23,596 nt of DNA from an uncultured Muribaculaceae bacterium (GCA_938039795.1 CALHWU010000070.1:1-23596); one strand, 5' to 3'; numbered from the stretch's first letter, positions 1-8,063 are shown. Program-made: numbers and translations. The notes: a model not told the origin generated them from the sequence alone.

Positions 1-392
1 AAGATAACACTATACTCCGACATCATCCCCACCCACCGGAAAAATCCGCTGACCCCAAATCGTCTGCCCACGGCTGGTGGGTAGGCCCGCATCTGGGCGT
101 AGCCTGGTTTGACGTGGCTTTCGGCGGCTCGCGCCGCTATCAGGACACCCGCCCGGCTATGGGAGCGGGCATCAGCGCCGGGTGGCGCCGCCCGCTGGGG
201 CGCTCCGGCCGCTGGACTCTTGAAGTGAGCCTTGGCGCCGGAGTGTACTCGACTAAATATGACGTGTTTGCCAACCATTGCGACGGCCCGCGCCTGGAGA
301 GCCGCAGCCGCGTTTGGGCCGGAATCGACCGCGTGGCCGTGTCGATAGGCCGGATCTTTGACCTCAGCCCTAAGAAAGGAGGCCGCCGATGA
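1..392 (+). CDS. DUF3575 domain protein of a fimbrial locus (5' truncated by window)
   Basis: The reading frame is open from the first bases (codons start at position 3) and ends at TGA 390-392, so the true start lies outside the window. The visible ~129 residues have the DUF3575 pattern: a G-W-W-V-GPHLGVAW segment, then FAFGG-like 'VAFGGSRRYQD', 'GAGISAGWRRPL', 'LEVSLGAGVYS' and a closing 'IGRIFDL' strand. This alternation of short amphipathic strands suggests an outer-membrane or periplasmic beta-rich protein. DUF3575 genes are common at the head of Bacteroidales fimbrial (FimA/Mfa1-type) clusters; their exact role is not established. The stop overlaps the next start as ATGA (389-392), so it is translationally coupled to the lipoprotein gene. 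A GTG at 114 is only an internal codon. Confidence 0.85.
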   Translation, partial: DNTILRHHPHPPEKSADPKSSAHGWWVGPHLGVAWFDVAFGGSRRYQDTRPAMGAGISAGWRRPLGRSGRWTLEVSLGAGVYSTKYDVFANHCDGPRLESRSRVWAGIDRVAVSIGRIFDLSPKKGGRR

Positions 393-1339
393 CCCGACGG
401 CTCACTCCCCTGCTTCTGGCGGCCATAGCTGTCATCGCATCGGCCTGCGTCCACGAGCTGCCGCCTGACACCAACCCGTGCCCCGAGAACACTCTGGAGT
501 TGTGCATAGCCCATCCCGCCGACTGGACAACACGTACCCACGAGGTGGAAACCGCGACCCGCGCCGCAGCGACGATGATGCGCTATGTGGTGCGCACCTA
601 CCCTCCTGGCATGGCCCAGCACTTCAACGCCGCCCCCCTCACCGAGCAAGTGATTACGCGGCCGGCCACGCTCGACGATTTCACCATAACCCTCGATCGA
701 CCCTCCGGCGATGTGGAGCTGTGGGTATGGGCCGACTGCATCGGATCCGACGGCCGACCGCTCCACTACGACGCATCACGCCTCAACGAGGTGAAGCTGA
801 CCACATCGCCCTATCCCGCCTGCGATGACAGCCGCGACGCCATGTGCGGCAGCATCGCCATGCATCCCGCTGACCGATCGCTTACGCTTCAGCTGGGGAG
901 GCCCGTGGCTCGGTATGAGTTCGTCGCCACCGACCTCGCCGAATTCCTGCGCGACGAGAGCGCCGATGCCGGCCTTGAGGGCTATCGCGTGGAGTTTGTC
1001 TACACCGGCTATCTCACCACTGCCTACAACGCCTTTCTCGACCTCAACTACAACTCCGTCACCTCAATCACCTACGCCGGCTCGCTGCGACGCATCTCCG
1101 AGACGGAGGCATCGCTCGGCTTCGACCACGTGTTCACTTCGGGCGGCGAGAGAGCCGTGTCGGTGCAGGCCTACCTCATCACCCCCGCCGGAGTGCGCAG
1201 GGCTGTGACGCCCGTGGTCAATGTGCCCGTGGCTCCCGGAGTCAACACCCTTGTGAGAGGCGCATTTCTCACCGTCCGCGACCAGGGCGGCATCGACATC
1301 GACGTCGACTTCAGCGGCGACATCAACATAATCATCTGA
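389..1339 (+). CDS. FimB/Mfa2-like fimbrial accessory lipoprotein (possibly DUF6562-type)
   Basis: 316 residues. The N-terminus is a lipoprotein signal: basic MTRR, a hydrophobic core, and lipobox A-S-A-C with the lipidated Cys at residue 20. Glu follows at +3, which fits the acidic motif that sends Bacteroidetes lipoproteins to the cell surface. The body is beta-rich, with 'VELWVWADC' near residue 110, 'RPVARYEFVATDL' near 170, 'ASLGFDHVF' near 245 and a closing 'VRGAFLTVRDQGGIDID' segment. That arrangement is what I know from FimB/Mfa2-family and DUF6562-type lipoproteins that anchor or cap fimbrial polymers. It sits between the DUF3575 gene (ATGA overlap) and the fimbrillin-like gene 67 bp downstream, supporting a role in assembling or anchoring that fimbria. 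The fimbrial assignment is firm from context; the exact Pfam family is not certain. Confidence 0.75.
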   Translation: MTRRLTPLLLAAIAVIASACVHELPPDTNPCPENTLELCIAHPADWTTRTHEVETATRAAATMMRYVVRTYPPGMAQHFNAAPLTEQVITRPATLDDFTITLDRPSGDVELWVWADCIGSDGRPLHYDASRLNEVKLTTSPYPACDDSRDAMCGSIAMHPADRSLTLQLGRPVARYEFVATDLAEFLRDESADAGLEGYRVEFVYTGYLTTAYNAFLDLNYNSVTSITYAGSLRRISETEASLGFDHVFTSGGERAVSVQAYLITPAGVRRAVTPVVNVPVAPGVNTLVRGAFLTVRDQGGIDIDVDFSGDINIII

Positions 1340-1406
1340 TACCCCAATAATACACCCATGCCTCATTCCTCATCATTACACTTCAAACCAATTAACTAAT
1401 AATAAT

Positions 1407-3536
1407 ATGATTATGCGAAAGCTACATCCGGGCCTTGCGGCCCTCGCGGCGGCAGCCATGCTCGCCGGATGCTCACAGCACGACGAACTCGTGCAGGACA
1501 CCGACGCATCCACCGTCAACTACTCCATCAGCGTGGGCCTCGAGACCCTCAACCCCAACTCGCGCGCCGATGGCGAAGGCTCCACCAACGTGACCGTAGG
1601 AGCCGTGGGCGATGCCGGCGTGACACGCCTCTACTACAACGCCTACTACCGCGACCTCTCCGATGTCAACACCAACGACGCCATTATCGAAGGCGACGTG
1701 TCGAGCGGCACAGACAAAGTGCCAGTGTTCGAGCGCAACAAGGTGGTAAACCTCGTGAACGGACAGGCATCCATCAACCTCTCCCTCCCCACCGGCGCCA
1801 GCTACGTGGTGGCATTCTTCGCCATCAATCCCGAGGCCGAGAACGTCGGAATCTGGAAAAAGAACTTCGACAACGGCAAAGACATTGACCTGCGAGCCGT
1901 GGAGGTGGACTACTCCAAAGTCGAGAGCAACAACCTGCTCTACATGAACGCCTTCTCGGGTCATATCAACGTGGATCATTCCTCCGGCAACACCAACGCC
2001 CAGGCCAAGACAGTGACGCTCACCCGCGCCGTGGCCCAGATCAACGTTGGCGCCGACAAGGAGAAGTGGCAGAGCATGGTCGAGGCCAACGGCGGCAAAG
2101 CGATCTACTCCAAGTCGAAAGTCACTATCAAGGGCCTGCCCAACACGCTCGACATACTCACCGGCTTCACCGACCTCAACTCACGCACGGAGGACCCCAT
2201 CACATTCGAGTCGGCTGCCTTCCTGCAGCCCGACGAGAGCAAAGAGGAGATGAAATGGCTCACCGTGCCCCACACCGATATCGCGACGCAGCTGGTGCGC
2301 ACACAGTATCGCTGGGTATCGATGACCTACATACTGGCCGGACGCCGACAGGACATGACAGTCGACGCTGAGTTTGAGTTTACCAGTGAAGACGGCGCCA
2401 AGAAAAACACCATCATAGCCACTTCCCTGCCGGTGCGCCGCAACTACCGCACCAACATACTCGGCCGCGTACTCGAGACCTCCGACCAGTTTGACATCGT
2501 GATCGACTACAAGTGGCAGGGCAACGACAGAGACCTCAAGATAGCCGCCGACGCCGACCACTTCCTCCCCCTGCTCAAGAACGACGAGCGCAAGGAAATA
2601 TGCTTTGACGGCACCATCGACCTCACCAACGCCACCGCCGAAGACCTCACCCTGACCACCGACAAAACCATCATCATGGCCGAGGGCTCGAAGATAGTGC
2701 TCCCCGGCGATCAATTCTTCTATACCGAGCGTCACGACCTGACCATAGAGGGTGGCACCGTAACCAACGCCGATGCAGAAAGCACCCTCGCAGCCAGATC
2801 CTCACGCGCCTCTACAGAGAGAGTCTCCAAATCGCTCATTCATGTCAAGGATGCCAATTTGACCCTGCGCGACGTCACTCTTGTCAACGACCTCAATCAC
2901 CACTTGCACGACCAGCTGAACAAAACTAACTCTTCTGCCGTCTCTTACTGGGGAGCCTGCGACATCACCATTGAGAATTCGACAATCAAGTCGGGCGAGT
3001 TTGCACTTTGCGGTATGGGCAGAGACAATAACAATTCTACCGTAACAGCAACTAATTCCAGATTCGAGAGTACATCCGCAAATAGCAATGGTACAGGGTA
3101 TTTCGCTTATTGCATACGTGCGTACGGTAATGGAGTATTTACCAATTGCGAGGTGAAAGGAGTGCAGGGAGGTTTTTCCGGCGAAGGTGGTGAGTTCACC
3201 CTTGTAGGCGGAAAGTACTATACAGTGAACAACCCCGACAAAAAAGATGCTTTCTACGCCGTCTACGCCACTAACAAAGGCAAAATCATCATAGATGGAG
3301 GAGAGTTCTACAGCCCCAACAGCCGCGATAACATGTGTGAAGGCACAAGCTGCATAGTAAGCGGCGACAACGATGTTAATCTTCCGGAAGGCTTTATCGT
3401 GATCAAGAGTGGAAGATTTTCCGGCAAAGCCTACAACGACGTAACGAAGTCGGTTTACCAGCCGGATGATTACGTTGAAGTGACTGACTCTGAGAACCAG
3501 CTGATAAAGTGGGAGATCAAGGCCAAGTCGGAGTAA
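1407..3536 (+). CDS. fimbrillin-like lipoprotein with C-terminal right-handed beta-helix
   Basis: 709 residues. Lipoprotein signal with lipobox L-A-G-C (Cys22) followed by S-Q-H-D-E, an acidic run compatible with surface export. Residues ~40-375 look like a fimbrillin/DUF6562-type module: 'LTRAVAQINVG' near 210, 'VTIKGLPNTLDILTG' near 240 and 'VRRNYRTNILGRVL' near 348, the usual end of the two-sandwich fimbrillin fold. From ~395 to 690 the protein changes to short repeating rungs ('DITIENSTIKSG', 'TVTATNSRFES', 'GVFTNCEVKG', 'EFTLVGGKYY', 'KIIIDGGEFYS', 'FIVIKSGRFSG'), typical of a right-handed beta-helix. GC falls to about 42-48 % over 3001-3180, against about 62 % at 2041-2100. The start may be ATG 1407 or in-frame ATG 1413; the leader is A/T-rich with no Shine-Dalgarno. 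Likely a surface fimbrial subunit or tip adhesin; ligand unknown. Confidence 0.75.
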   Translation: MIMRKLHPGLAALAAAAMLAGCSQHDELVQDTDASTVNYSISVGLETLNPNSRADGEGSTNVTVGAVGDAGVTRLYYNAYYRDLSDVNTNDAIIEGDVSSGTDKVPVFERNKVVNLVNGQASINLSLPTGASYVVAFFAINPEAENVGIWKKNFDNGKDIDLRAVEVDYSKVESNNLLYMNAFSGHINVDHSSGNTNAQAKTVTLTRAVAQINVGADKEKWQSMVEANGGKAIYSKSKVTIKGLPNTLDILTGFTDLNSRTEDPITFESAAFLQPDESKEEMKWLTVPHTDIATQLVRTQYRWVSMTYILAGRRQDMTVDAEFEFTSEDGAKKNTIIATSLPVRRNYRTNILGRVLETSDQFDIVIDYKWQGNDRDLKIAADADHFLPLLKNDERKEICFDGTIDLTNATAEDLTLTTDKTIIMAEGSKIVLPGDQFFYTERHDLTIEGGTVTNADAESTLAARSSRASTERVSKSLIHVKDANLTLRDVTLVNDLNHHLHDQLNKTNSSAVSYWGACDITIENSTIKSGEFALCGMGRDNNNSTVTATNSRFESTSANSNGTGYFAYCIRAYGNGVFTNCEVKGVQGGFSGEGGEFTLVGGKYYTVNNPDKKDAFYAVYATNKGKIIIDGGEFYSPNSRDNMCEGTSCIVSGDNDVNLPEGFIVIKSGRFSGKAYNDVTKSVYQPDDYVEVTDSENQLIKWEIKAKSE

Positions 3537-3571
3537 GGCCCCGCGCTGCTCGCACTTTCGCGACGACTCAC

Positions 3572-3609
3572 AAAGCCCTCCGCAGCCCCTCGGCTCGCGG
3601 GGGGCTTTT
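3572..3609 (+). terminator. intrinsic terminator after the fimbrial genes
   Basis: The arms AAAGCCCTCCGC (3572-3583) and GCGGGGGGCTTT (3597-3608) pair over 12 bp with one G-U wobble around a 13-nt loop, 35 bp after the fimbrillin-like stop. The T run is short (TTTT, 3606-3609), so it may be leaky. It separates the fimbrial cassette from the dut operon. Confidence 0.7.
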
Positions 3610-3626
3610 GCTGTAGGGCGCGCCGG

Positions 3627-3716
3627 TCAGTGGATTTGCGGCAGGGAATTCTGTTTCCATTGTGCTGTCACTTCACCCATGATCAGAAACAAATACCGCC
3701 TGTTGTCGTCATCCAT
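3627..3716 (-). CDS. candidate 29-residue small ORF, unrecognised
   Basis: On the minus strand an ATG at 3716 opens a 29-codon frame starting MDDDNRRYLF and ending at TGA 3627-3629; a second in-frame ATG lies at 3680. A TAnnTTTG match (TATTTTTG on the minus strand, 3733-3740) stands 17 nt upstream of the ATG, about where a Bacteroidetes -7 box would drive it. I recognise no family and there is no signal peptide. The frame continues upstream without a stop into an antisense reading of dut, so it may be chance. Reported as a possibility only. Confidence 0.2.
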   Translation of the reverse strand: MDDDNRRYLFLIMGEVTAQWKQNSLPQIH

Positions 3717-3752
3717 GACCGGTTTTTTGGCGCAAAAATAAGGATGATGAGA

Positions 3753-3770
3753 TATTTTTGGGTAATTTTG
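3753..3770 (+). promoter_or_regulatory. putative promoter -7 boxes for the dut operon
   Basis: Two overlapping-range matches to the Bacteroidetes -7 consensus TAnnTTTG occur: TATTTTTG (3753-3760) and TAATTTTG (3763-3770), 49-66 bp before the dut ATG. A TTTG at 3726-3729 could act as the -33 element for the first, although the 23-nt spacing is a little long. The leader to dut is A/T-rich with no Shine-Dalgarno. Confidence 0.5.
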
Positions 3771-3818
3771 CTGTTTGAATAGATAAGAATAATATCCGAC
3801 AACGATACATATAGAAAT

Positions 3819-4262
3819 ATGGACAGAGTGACTGTAAAGATCGTCAACCGTTCGGGCCACAGTCTGCCCACCTACGAAACGCCTCAGGCCGCAGGAATGG
3901 ACGTGCATGCATGCCTGGAAACTCCCGTGACGCTCAAGCCCATGGAAAGGGCGCTGATCCCCACCGGACTGCGCATAGCGCTGCCCGAGGGATATGAATG
4001 CCAGATGAGGCCGCGCAGCGGACTGGCTCTCAAAAGCGGCATCACGCTCGTCAACACGCCCGGCACTGTCGACGCCGACTACCGCGGCGAGATCGGCGCC
4101 ATACTGATCAATCTTTCCGACCAGCCGTTCACCATCAACGACGGCGAACGCATATGCCAGATGGTGATCACACGATATTCGCAGGTCGACTGGGAACCCG
4201 CCGAACAGCTTGAGGCCACACAGCGTGGCACCGGAGGATTCGGCCATACCGGACTCGAATGA
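3819..4262 (+). CDS. dut: deoxyuridine 5'-triphosphate nucleotidohydrolase (dUTPase)
   Basis: Hydrolyses dUTP to dUMP and pyrophosphate, supplying dUMP for thymidylate synthesis and keeping uracil out of DNA; a cytosolic homotrimer. All five trimeric dUTPase motifs are present in 147 residues, the normal length: motif 1 AGMDVHA (25-31), motif 2 PRSGLALKSGI (65-75), motif 3 GTVDADYRGEI (82-92, with the catalytic Asp), motif 4 GERICQMV (109-116) and the glycine-rich C-terminal motif 5 RGTGGFGHTG (136-145), which closes over the active site. It is the first gene of a four-gene operon and its TGA overlaps the ATG of the TPR gene. Linkage of dut to a TPR protein, a DUF4292 lipoprotein and an EnvC homologue is a recurrent Bacteroidales arrangement. 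Confidence 0.97.
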   Translation: MDRVTVKIVNRSGHSLPTYETPQAAGMDVHACLETPVTLKPMERALIPTGLRIALPEGYECQMRPRSGLALKSGITLVNTPGTVDADYRGEIGAILINLSDQPFTINDGERICQMVITRYSQVDWEPAEQLEATQRGTGGFGHTGLE

Positions 4263-6019
4263 TGAACCGCGCCACCCGAACCCTCCGCATCGCCGCGCTG
4301 CTCACAGCCGTAGTGGCCGGCATCGCCGCCACAGGAGCCCGGCAACGCCATGAGCGTGTGGCCGAAGCCGACAGCCGCAAGGCCGACTACATATTTCTCG
4401 AAGGACAGCGCCAGAACCAGATCGGCAACCCCGACGCCTACTACGAGCTGCTCAGACGCGCCCATGAGCTTGACTCGACCGACAGATACGTCGGGATGGA
4501 GCTTGGCTACATGCGCATGCGTATCGCCCGGGGCGACAGTGCCGAGATAGCCCGCGGATACGCGCTCATGGAGGATTACGCAGAATCCCACCCCGAGGAC
4601 TTCTACGGATGCGTGCTCTTCGCGGCAGTGTCGTCACAGATAGGACGCAACGACCGCGCTATCGACGTGTGGGGCAGGCTGCACGCCAGTCAGCCGCATC
4701 GCCCGGAGCTGACGCTGCGTCTGGCCGAGGCCATGGTGGCGGAGGGTTCCGACAGCTCGCTGACCAGAGCAGGCCAGCTCTACGACTCTCTGTGGGCTTC
4801 GGAGGGGCCGAGCGTCAGGCTCGCGCAGATGATGGTGCAGCTCCACTACCAGCAGGAGGACACCGCAGCCATGCTCGCCGACGCCCGGCGCCTTGTTGAC
4901 GCCGCACCCGGAGTAGTGGACTACAATATCTTCGCCGGCAACGTGGAGATGGATCTCGGCGACACCGACTCGGCGCTCGTCTACTTCAACCGCGCCGTAG
5001 AGCTTGATCCGGGCAGCGGAGTGGCATATTACTCACGTGCCAATTACTTCAACGCTGTCGGCGACAGCGCGGCCTACGACGCCGACATATTCCGCGCCCT
5101 TGAGCAGGAGAGCCTCGACGTGGCGCCGAAACTGCAGATCATCCGCGACTACACTGCATCGCTGTATCAGGACTCCGTGCAGCAGCCGAGGATCGACAAG
5201 ATGTATCGCCGCTTGGTGGAGCTTCACCCCCATGAGGCCGATGTGCGCAATCTCTACCGCGACTATCTCGTGGCCATCAATGACTACGAGGGAGCGGCCG
5301 AACAGTCGTCCTACTCCCTCGACATAAATCCCAACGACGAGCGCCAGTGGCTCGCCCTGACAAGCCTGTATATGCAGACGGGGCGGATGGAGGACGCTGT
5401 GGCCGCAGCCGAACGCGGGCGCCATTTCTTCCCCTCCAACCCCAATCTGCCCATACTCGAAGCCGCCGGACTGACGCAGCTTGAGCAGTATGACTCGGCG
5501 CTCGTGATGCTCGGAGTGGCCGCCATGTCGGTGCCTCCCGACGACAAGGAGACCCTCAGCGACATAGCCACCGCCCGGGGCGACGCCCGCTATGCGGCCG
5601 GAGAGCCCGACAGCGCTTTCACAGACTATTCCGAAGCGTTGCGCCTCAATCCAGAAAACATGACCGCGCTCAACAACTGCGCCTACTATCTGGCGTGCGA
5701 GAACCGCGATCTGGAATACGCCCTGGCGCTGATATTGAAGGTAGTGGCGGCGCGTCCGGAAGAATCCACGTCGCTCGACACCTACGCCTGGGTGCTGTTC
5801 ATGAAGAAAGAATATGAAAAGGCGCGTGAGGCTATCGACAACGCCCTCTCACACACCGACGAGCCTTCGGCAGAGCTTTACGAGCATGCCGGCGACATCT
5901 ACTTCATGGATCGCAAGCCTCAGGAAGCGGTCGAATTCTGGAAGAAAGCCCTCCAGCTCGATCCCGACAATGACACGCTGGCAAAAAAAATACGTCTGAA
6001 AAATATTTATACCGAATGA
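4259..6019 (+). CDS. exported tetratricopeptide-repeat protein
   Basis: 586 residues. The N-terminus (Met-Met-Asn-Arg, then a hydrophobic stretch to about residue 27) is a signal peptide or membrane anchor, so the protein should sit in the periplasm. The rest is helical TPR repeats. Clear ones include 'DSALVYFNRAVELDPGSG' near 240-257, 'DYEGAAEQSSYSLDINPND' near 342-360, 'DSAFTDYSEALRLNPEN' near 452-468 and 'PQEAVEFWKKALQLDPDN' near 558-575. TPR arrays mediate protein-protein contacts; no enzymatic motif is visible. It overlaps dut and the next gene by ATGA at both ends, so it is translationally coupled within the operon. Its company (DUF4292 lipoprotein, EnvC homologue) suggests an envelope or cell-wall assembly role, which is inference. 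Start could be ATG 4259 or the adjacent ATG 4262. Confidence 0.9.
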   Translation: MMNRATRTLRIAALLTAVVAGIAATGARQRHERVAEADSRKADYIFLEGQRQNQIGNPDAYYELLRRAHELDSTDRYVGMELGYMRMRIARGDSAEIARGYALMEDYAESHPEDFYGCVLFAAVSSQIGRNDRAIDVWGRLHASQPHRPELTLRLAEAMVAEGSDSSLTRAGQLYDSLWASEGPSVRLAQMMVQLHYQQEDTAAMLADARRLVDAAPGVVDYNIFAGNVEMDLGDTDSALVYFNRAVELDPGSGVAYYSRANYFNAVGDSAAYDADIFRALEQESLDVAPKLQIIRDYTASLYQDSVQQPRIDKMYRRLVELHPHEADVRNLYRDYLVAINDYEGAAEQSSYSLDINPNDERQWLALTSLYMQTGRMEDAVAAAERGRHFFPSNPNLPILEAAGLTQLEQYDSALVMLGVAAMSVPPDDKETLSDIATARGDARYAAGEPDSAFTDYSEALRLNPENMTALNNCAYYLACENRDLEYALALILKVVAARPEESTSLDTYAWVLFMKKEYEKAREAIDNALSHTDEPSAELYEHAGDIYFMDRKPQEAVEFWKKALQLDPDNDTLAKKIRLKNIYTE

Positions 6020-6663
6020 AGAGAACCAGTCTGCTGACAATAGCAGCCACAATAATGGCCTTTCTGGCCGTCACAGGTCTTGAAGGGTGTCGCAGCCATA
6101 AAGCCGCCGTCGTGCCATCCACGGATAGCTGGAGCGCACTGAGCCTGCCGGTGAAGATACGCATCGCCGAACCGCAGAAGACATCGGTCAGCGGGACGGC
6201 CACATTCGAACGCGGCCGGTCGGTCAACCTGTCATTCCGCATGATCGGCATGGAAGTGGCCCGGGCGCGACTCACCGCCGACTCCGCCACCGTCATCGAC
6301 AAGTTTCATAAAAAATTTATCAGCGTCGATCCGGCCGAATTCCTCAGCCGGGCCGGCCTCGACATGACATCGCTACAGGATCAGCTGCTCGGCATCAGCG
6401 GCCCTTCGGCAACGGCAAAAGCCACAGTCATAGGGGGGAGCGAAGCCCTGTCGGTAGAATATACCGGCACGGCATCCACGCCATTTGGAGAGATGGCCAC
6501 CGGAATCGCATGGAAGGCCAGGATCAAAGGAAAGAGTATCAGCGGCACCATCGAATGGGATCTGGGCCGTGCGCGATGGAATGAGAACGCCACCGTCAGC
6601 CCGCTGACCATTCCCGCAGGATATACCGAAATAGACCTGACGAAACTGCTTATGCTCGAATGA
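6016..6663 (+). CDS. DUF4292 domain lipoprotein
   Basis: 215 residues. The signal peptide ends in lipobox L-E-G-C with Cys25; no acidic residues follow (RSHKAAVV), so it is probably retained facing the periplasm rather than exported to the surface. The body is a beta-rich domain with 'VSGTATFERGRSVNLSFRMIGMEVARARL' spacing near 55-85, 'KKFISVDPAEFLSRAGLDM' near 100, and a closing 'IPAGYTEIDLTKLL', characteristic of DUF4292. The fold is thought to resemble LolA/LolB-like half-barrels, so a role in lipoprotein or lipid handling in the outer membrane is possible but unproven. It overlaps the TPR gene and the EnvC-like gene by ATGA, so the three are made together. Confidence 0.85.
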   Translation: MKRTSLLTIAATIMAFLAVTGLEGCRSHKAAVVPSTDSWSALSLPVKIRIAEPQKTSVSGTATFERGRSVNLSFRMIGMEVARARLTADSATVIDKFHKKFISVDPAEFLSRAGLDMTSLQDQLLGISGPSATAKATVIGGSEALSVEYTGTASTPFGEMATGIAWKARIKGKSISGTIEWDLGRARWNENATVSPLTIPAGYTEIDLTKLLMLE

Positions 6664-8003
6664 GACGAACCATCACATTTCTTGTAGCCGCCGTTATTAT
6701 CTCGGCAATACCCGACACACTCGGCGCCCAGAAAAAGCGGCGGCAGCAGCGCGACATCAACAGCGTGCGCACCGAACAGCGCGACACCAAGCGCGAGATA
6801 GCCGAGACATCCAAAAAAATCACGGCAAACACACGCGAGACAAGCCGCCAGCTCGCACGGCTCAACACTCTCTCGGGCGAAATAGCCACCACCACCCGGG
6901 AGATCAGCCGCATGCAGCATGGAGTAGACTCGCTCGACGGACGCATCGCGGCCACAGCCGACTCCATCGCCTCGCTGCAGACACGCGTGGAAACCATGCG
7001 CCAGACTTACGCCAAGGCTCTCAGGAGCACACAGGGGAGCAACGGCGCCATGAACACCCTCGCCTTCATCTTCTCCTCGGAAACATTCAGCAACGCGTGG
7101 CAGAGAGTGCGCTACCTGCGCCGTTTCGGCCAGTGGCGCCGCAATCAGACCGAACGCATCATGCGCACTGCCGACTCCCTTGAACTGCGCCGCCAGGGGC
7201 TTGACACGCTTCGCCGCGAGCGGAGTGTGGCCGTAGCCCGAATGTCGATCTCGCAGCGCCAGCTTGAGGCCCAGCGCAAAGAGACCGACCAGCTTGTAGG
7301 GAAACTGCGCAGCGAAGGATCGTCGCTCAAGGCACTGCTGAAAGAGAAGGAACGCAAGGCGCGTGCGCTCGACCGCGAACTCGACAAACTCATTGCCGAG
7401 GAACAGCGGCGACGCGAGCAGGAACAGCGCGAGGCCGAACGCCGCGAACGGGAGGCGCGCCGTAAAGCCAGGCAGAACAAACCGGCGAAGACCTCGACAG
7501 AGACCGCCTCGGCTACAAATACTTCCAGACCATCGAAAAGCCGGCCTGAAGCTCCTACAAGCGTCGCTGCAGCCGATCGGGCGCTCACAGGCAGCTTTGA
7601 GAGCAACAAGGGGCGCCTGCTATTCCCTGTGGCCGGACGATACAGGATAGTGCGCGGATTCGGACGCCAGAAGCACCCCGAGCTCGAACATGTGGAGACC
7701 GACAATTCGGGCATCGACATCGAGGCCGTCGGCGGCGGAAAGGCCCGCGCCGTATTCAAGGGACGTGTATCGGAGATATTCAAGCAGCCCGGCTACGGCA
7801 CCATCATCATGGTGCGCCACGGCAACTATCTGACCATCTACGCCAACCTCTCGCAAATCGATGTAGCCAAGGGTCAGGAGATCCAGGCAGGCCAGTCGCT
7901 CGGCACGATCTATCCTGATCCCGACGAGGATGACCGCTCGATACTCCACTTCGAGCTGCGCAAGGAGCGCACCAAGCTCAACCCCCTCCTCTGGGTGAAA
8001 TAA
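6660..8003 (+). CDS. EnvC-like murein hydrolase activator, degenerate M23/LytM domain
   Basis: 447 residues. Signal peptide to about residue 23, then long coiled coils (~25-260, Glu/Arg/Gln-rich with heptads), a basic KARQNKP region, a Ser/Thr/Pro-rich linker (~280-310) and a C-terminal LytM domain (~320-447). The zinc-site pattern is broken: the HxGxD position is N349-S-G-I-D353, the YxHL position is Y394-A-N396-L, and the HxH position is I428-L-H430, so only Asp353 and His430 remain. This matches EnvC/NlpD-type activators, which do not cut peptidoglycan themselves but switch on N-acetylmuramoyl-L-alanine amidases at the division site. Last gene of the operon, followed 20 bp later by a strong terminator. 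No amidase gene is in the window. Confidence 0.88.
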   Translation: MRRTITFLVAAVIISAIPDTLGAQKKRRQQRDINSVRTEQRDTKREIAETSKKITANTRETSRQLARLNTLSGEIATTTREISRMQHGVDSLDGRIAATADSIASLQTRVETMRQTYAKALRSTQGSNGAMNTLAFIFSSETFSNAWQRVRYLRRFGQWRRNQTERIMRTADSLELRRQGLDTLRRERSVAVARMSISQRQLEAQRKETDQLVGKLRSEGSSLKALLKEKERKARALDRELDKLIAEEQRRREQEQREAERREREARRKARQNKPAKTSTETASATNTSRPSKSRPEAPTSVAAADRALTGSFESNKGRLLFPVAGRYRIVRGFGRQKHPELEHVETDNSGIDIEAVGGGKARAVFKGRVSEIFKQPGYGTIIMVRHGNYLTIYANLSQIDVAKGQEIQAGQSLGTIYPDPDEDDRSILHFELRKERTKLNPLLWVK

Positions 8004-8023
8004 TCCTGACCGGTATAAGACGC

Positions 8024-8063
8024 AGGCAGCCGCGGTTCGCTGAGTAACCGCGGCTGCCTTTTT
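8024..8063 (+). terminator. strong intrinsic terminator of the dut-envC-like operon
   Basis: A perfect 14-bp inverted repeat, AGGCAGCCGCGGTT (8024-8037) and AACCGCGGCTGCCT (8046-8059), encloses an 8-nt loop and is followed by a T run (8059-8063). It lies 20 bp after the EnvC-like stop. The convergent hppA transcript also reads through the same stem, but no T run follows on that side, so it is clearly oriented for the plus strand. Confidence 0.92.

Noticed and set aside
140..766. 208-codon minus-strand frame across the DUF3575/lipoprotein junction
   Set aside because: It is antisense to two recognisable plus-strand genes and has no domain.
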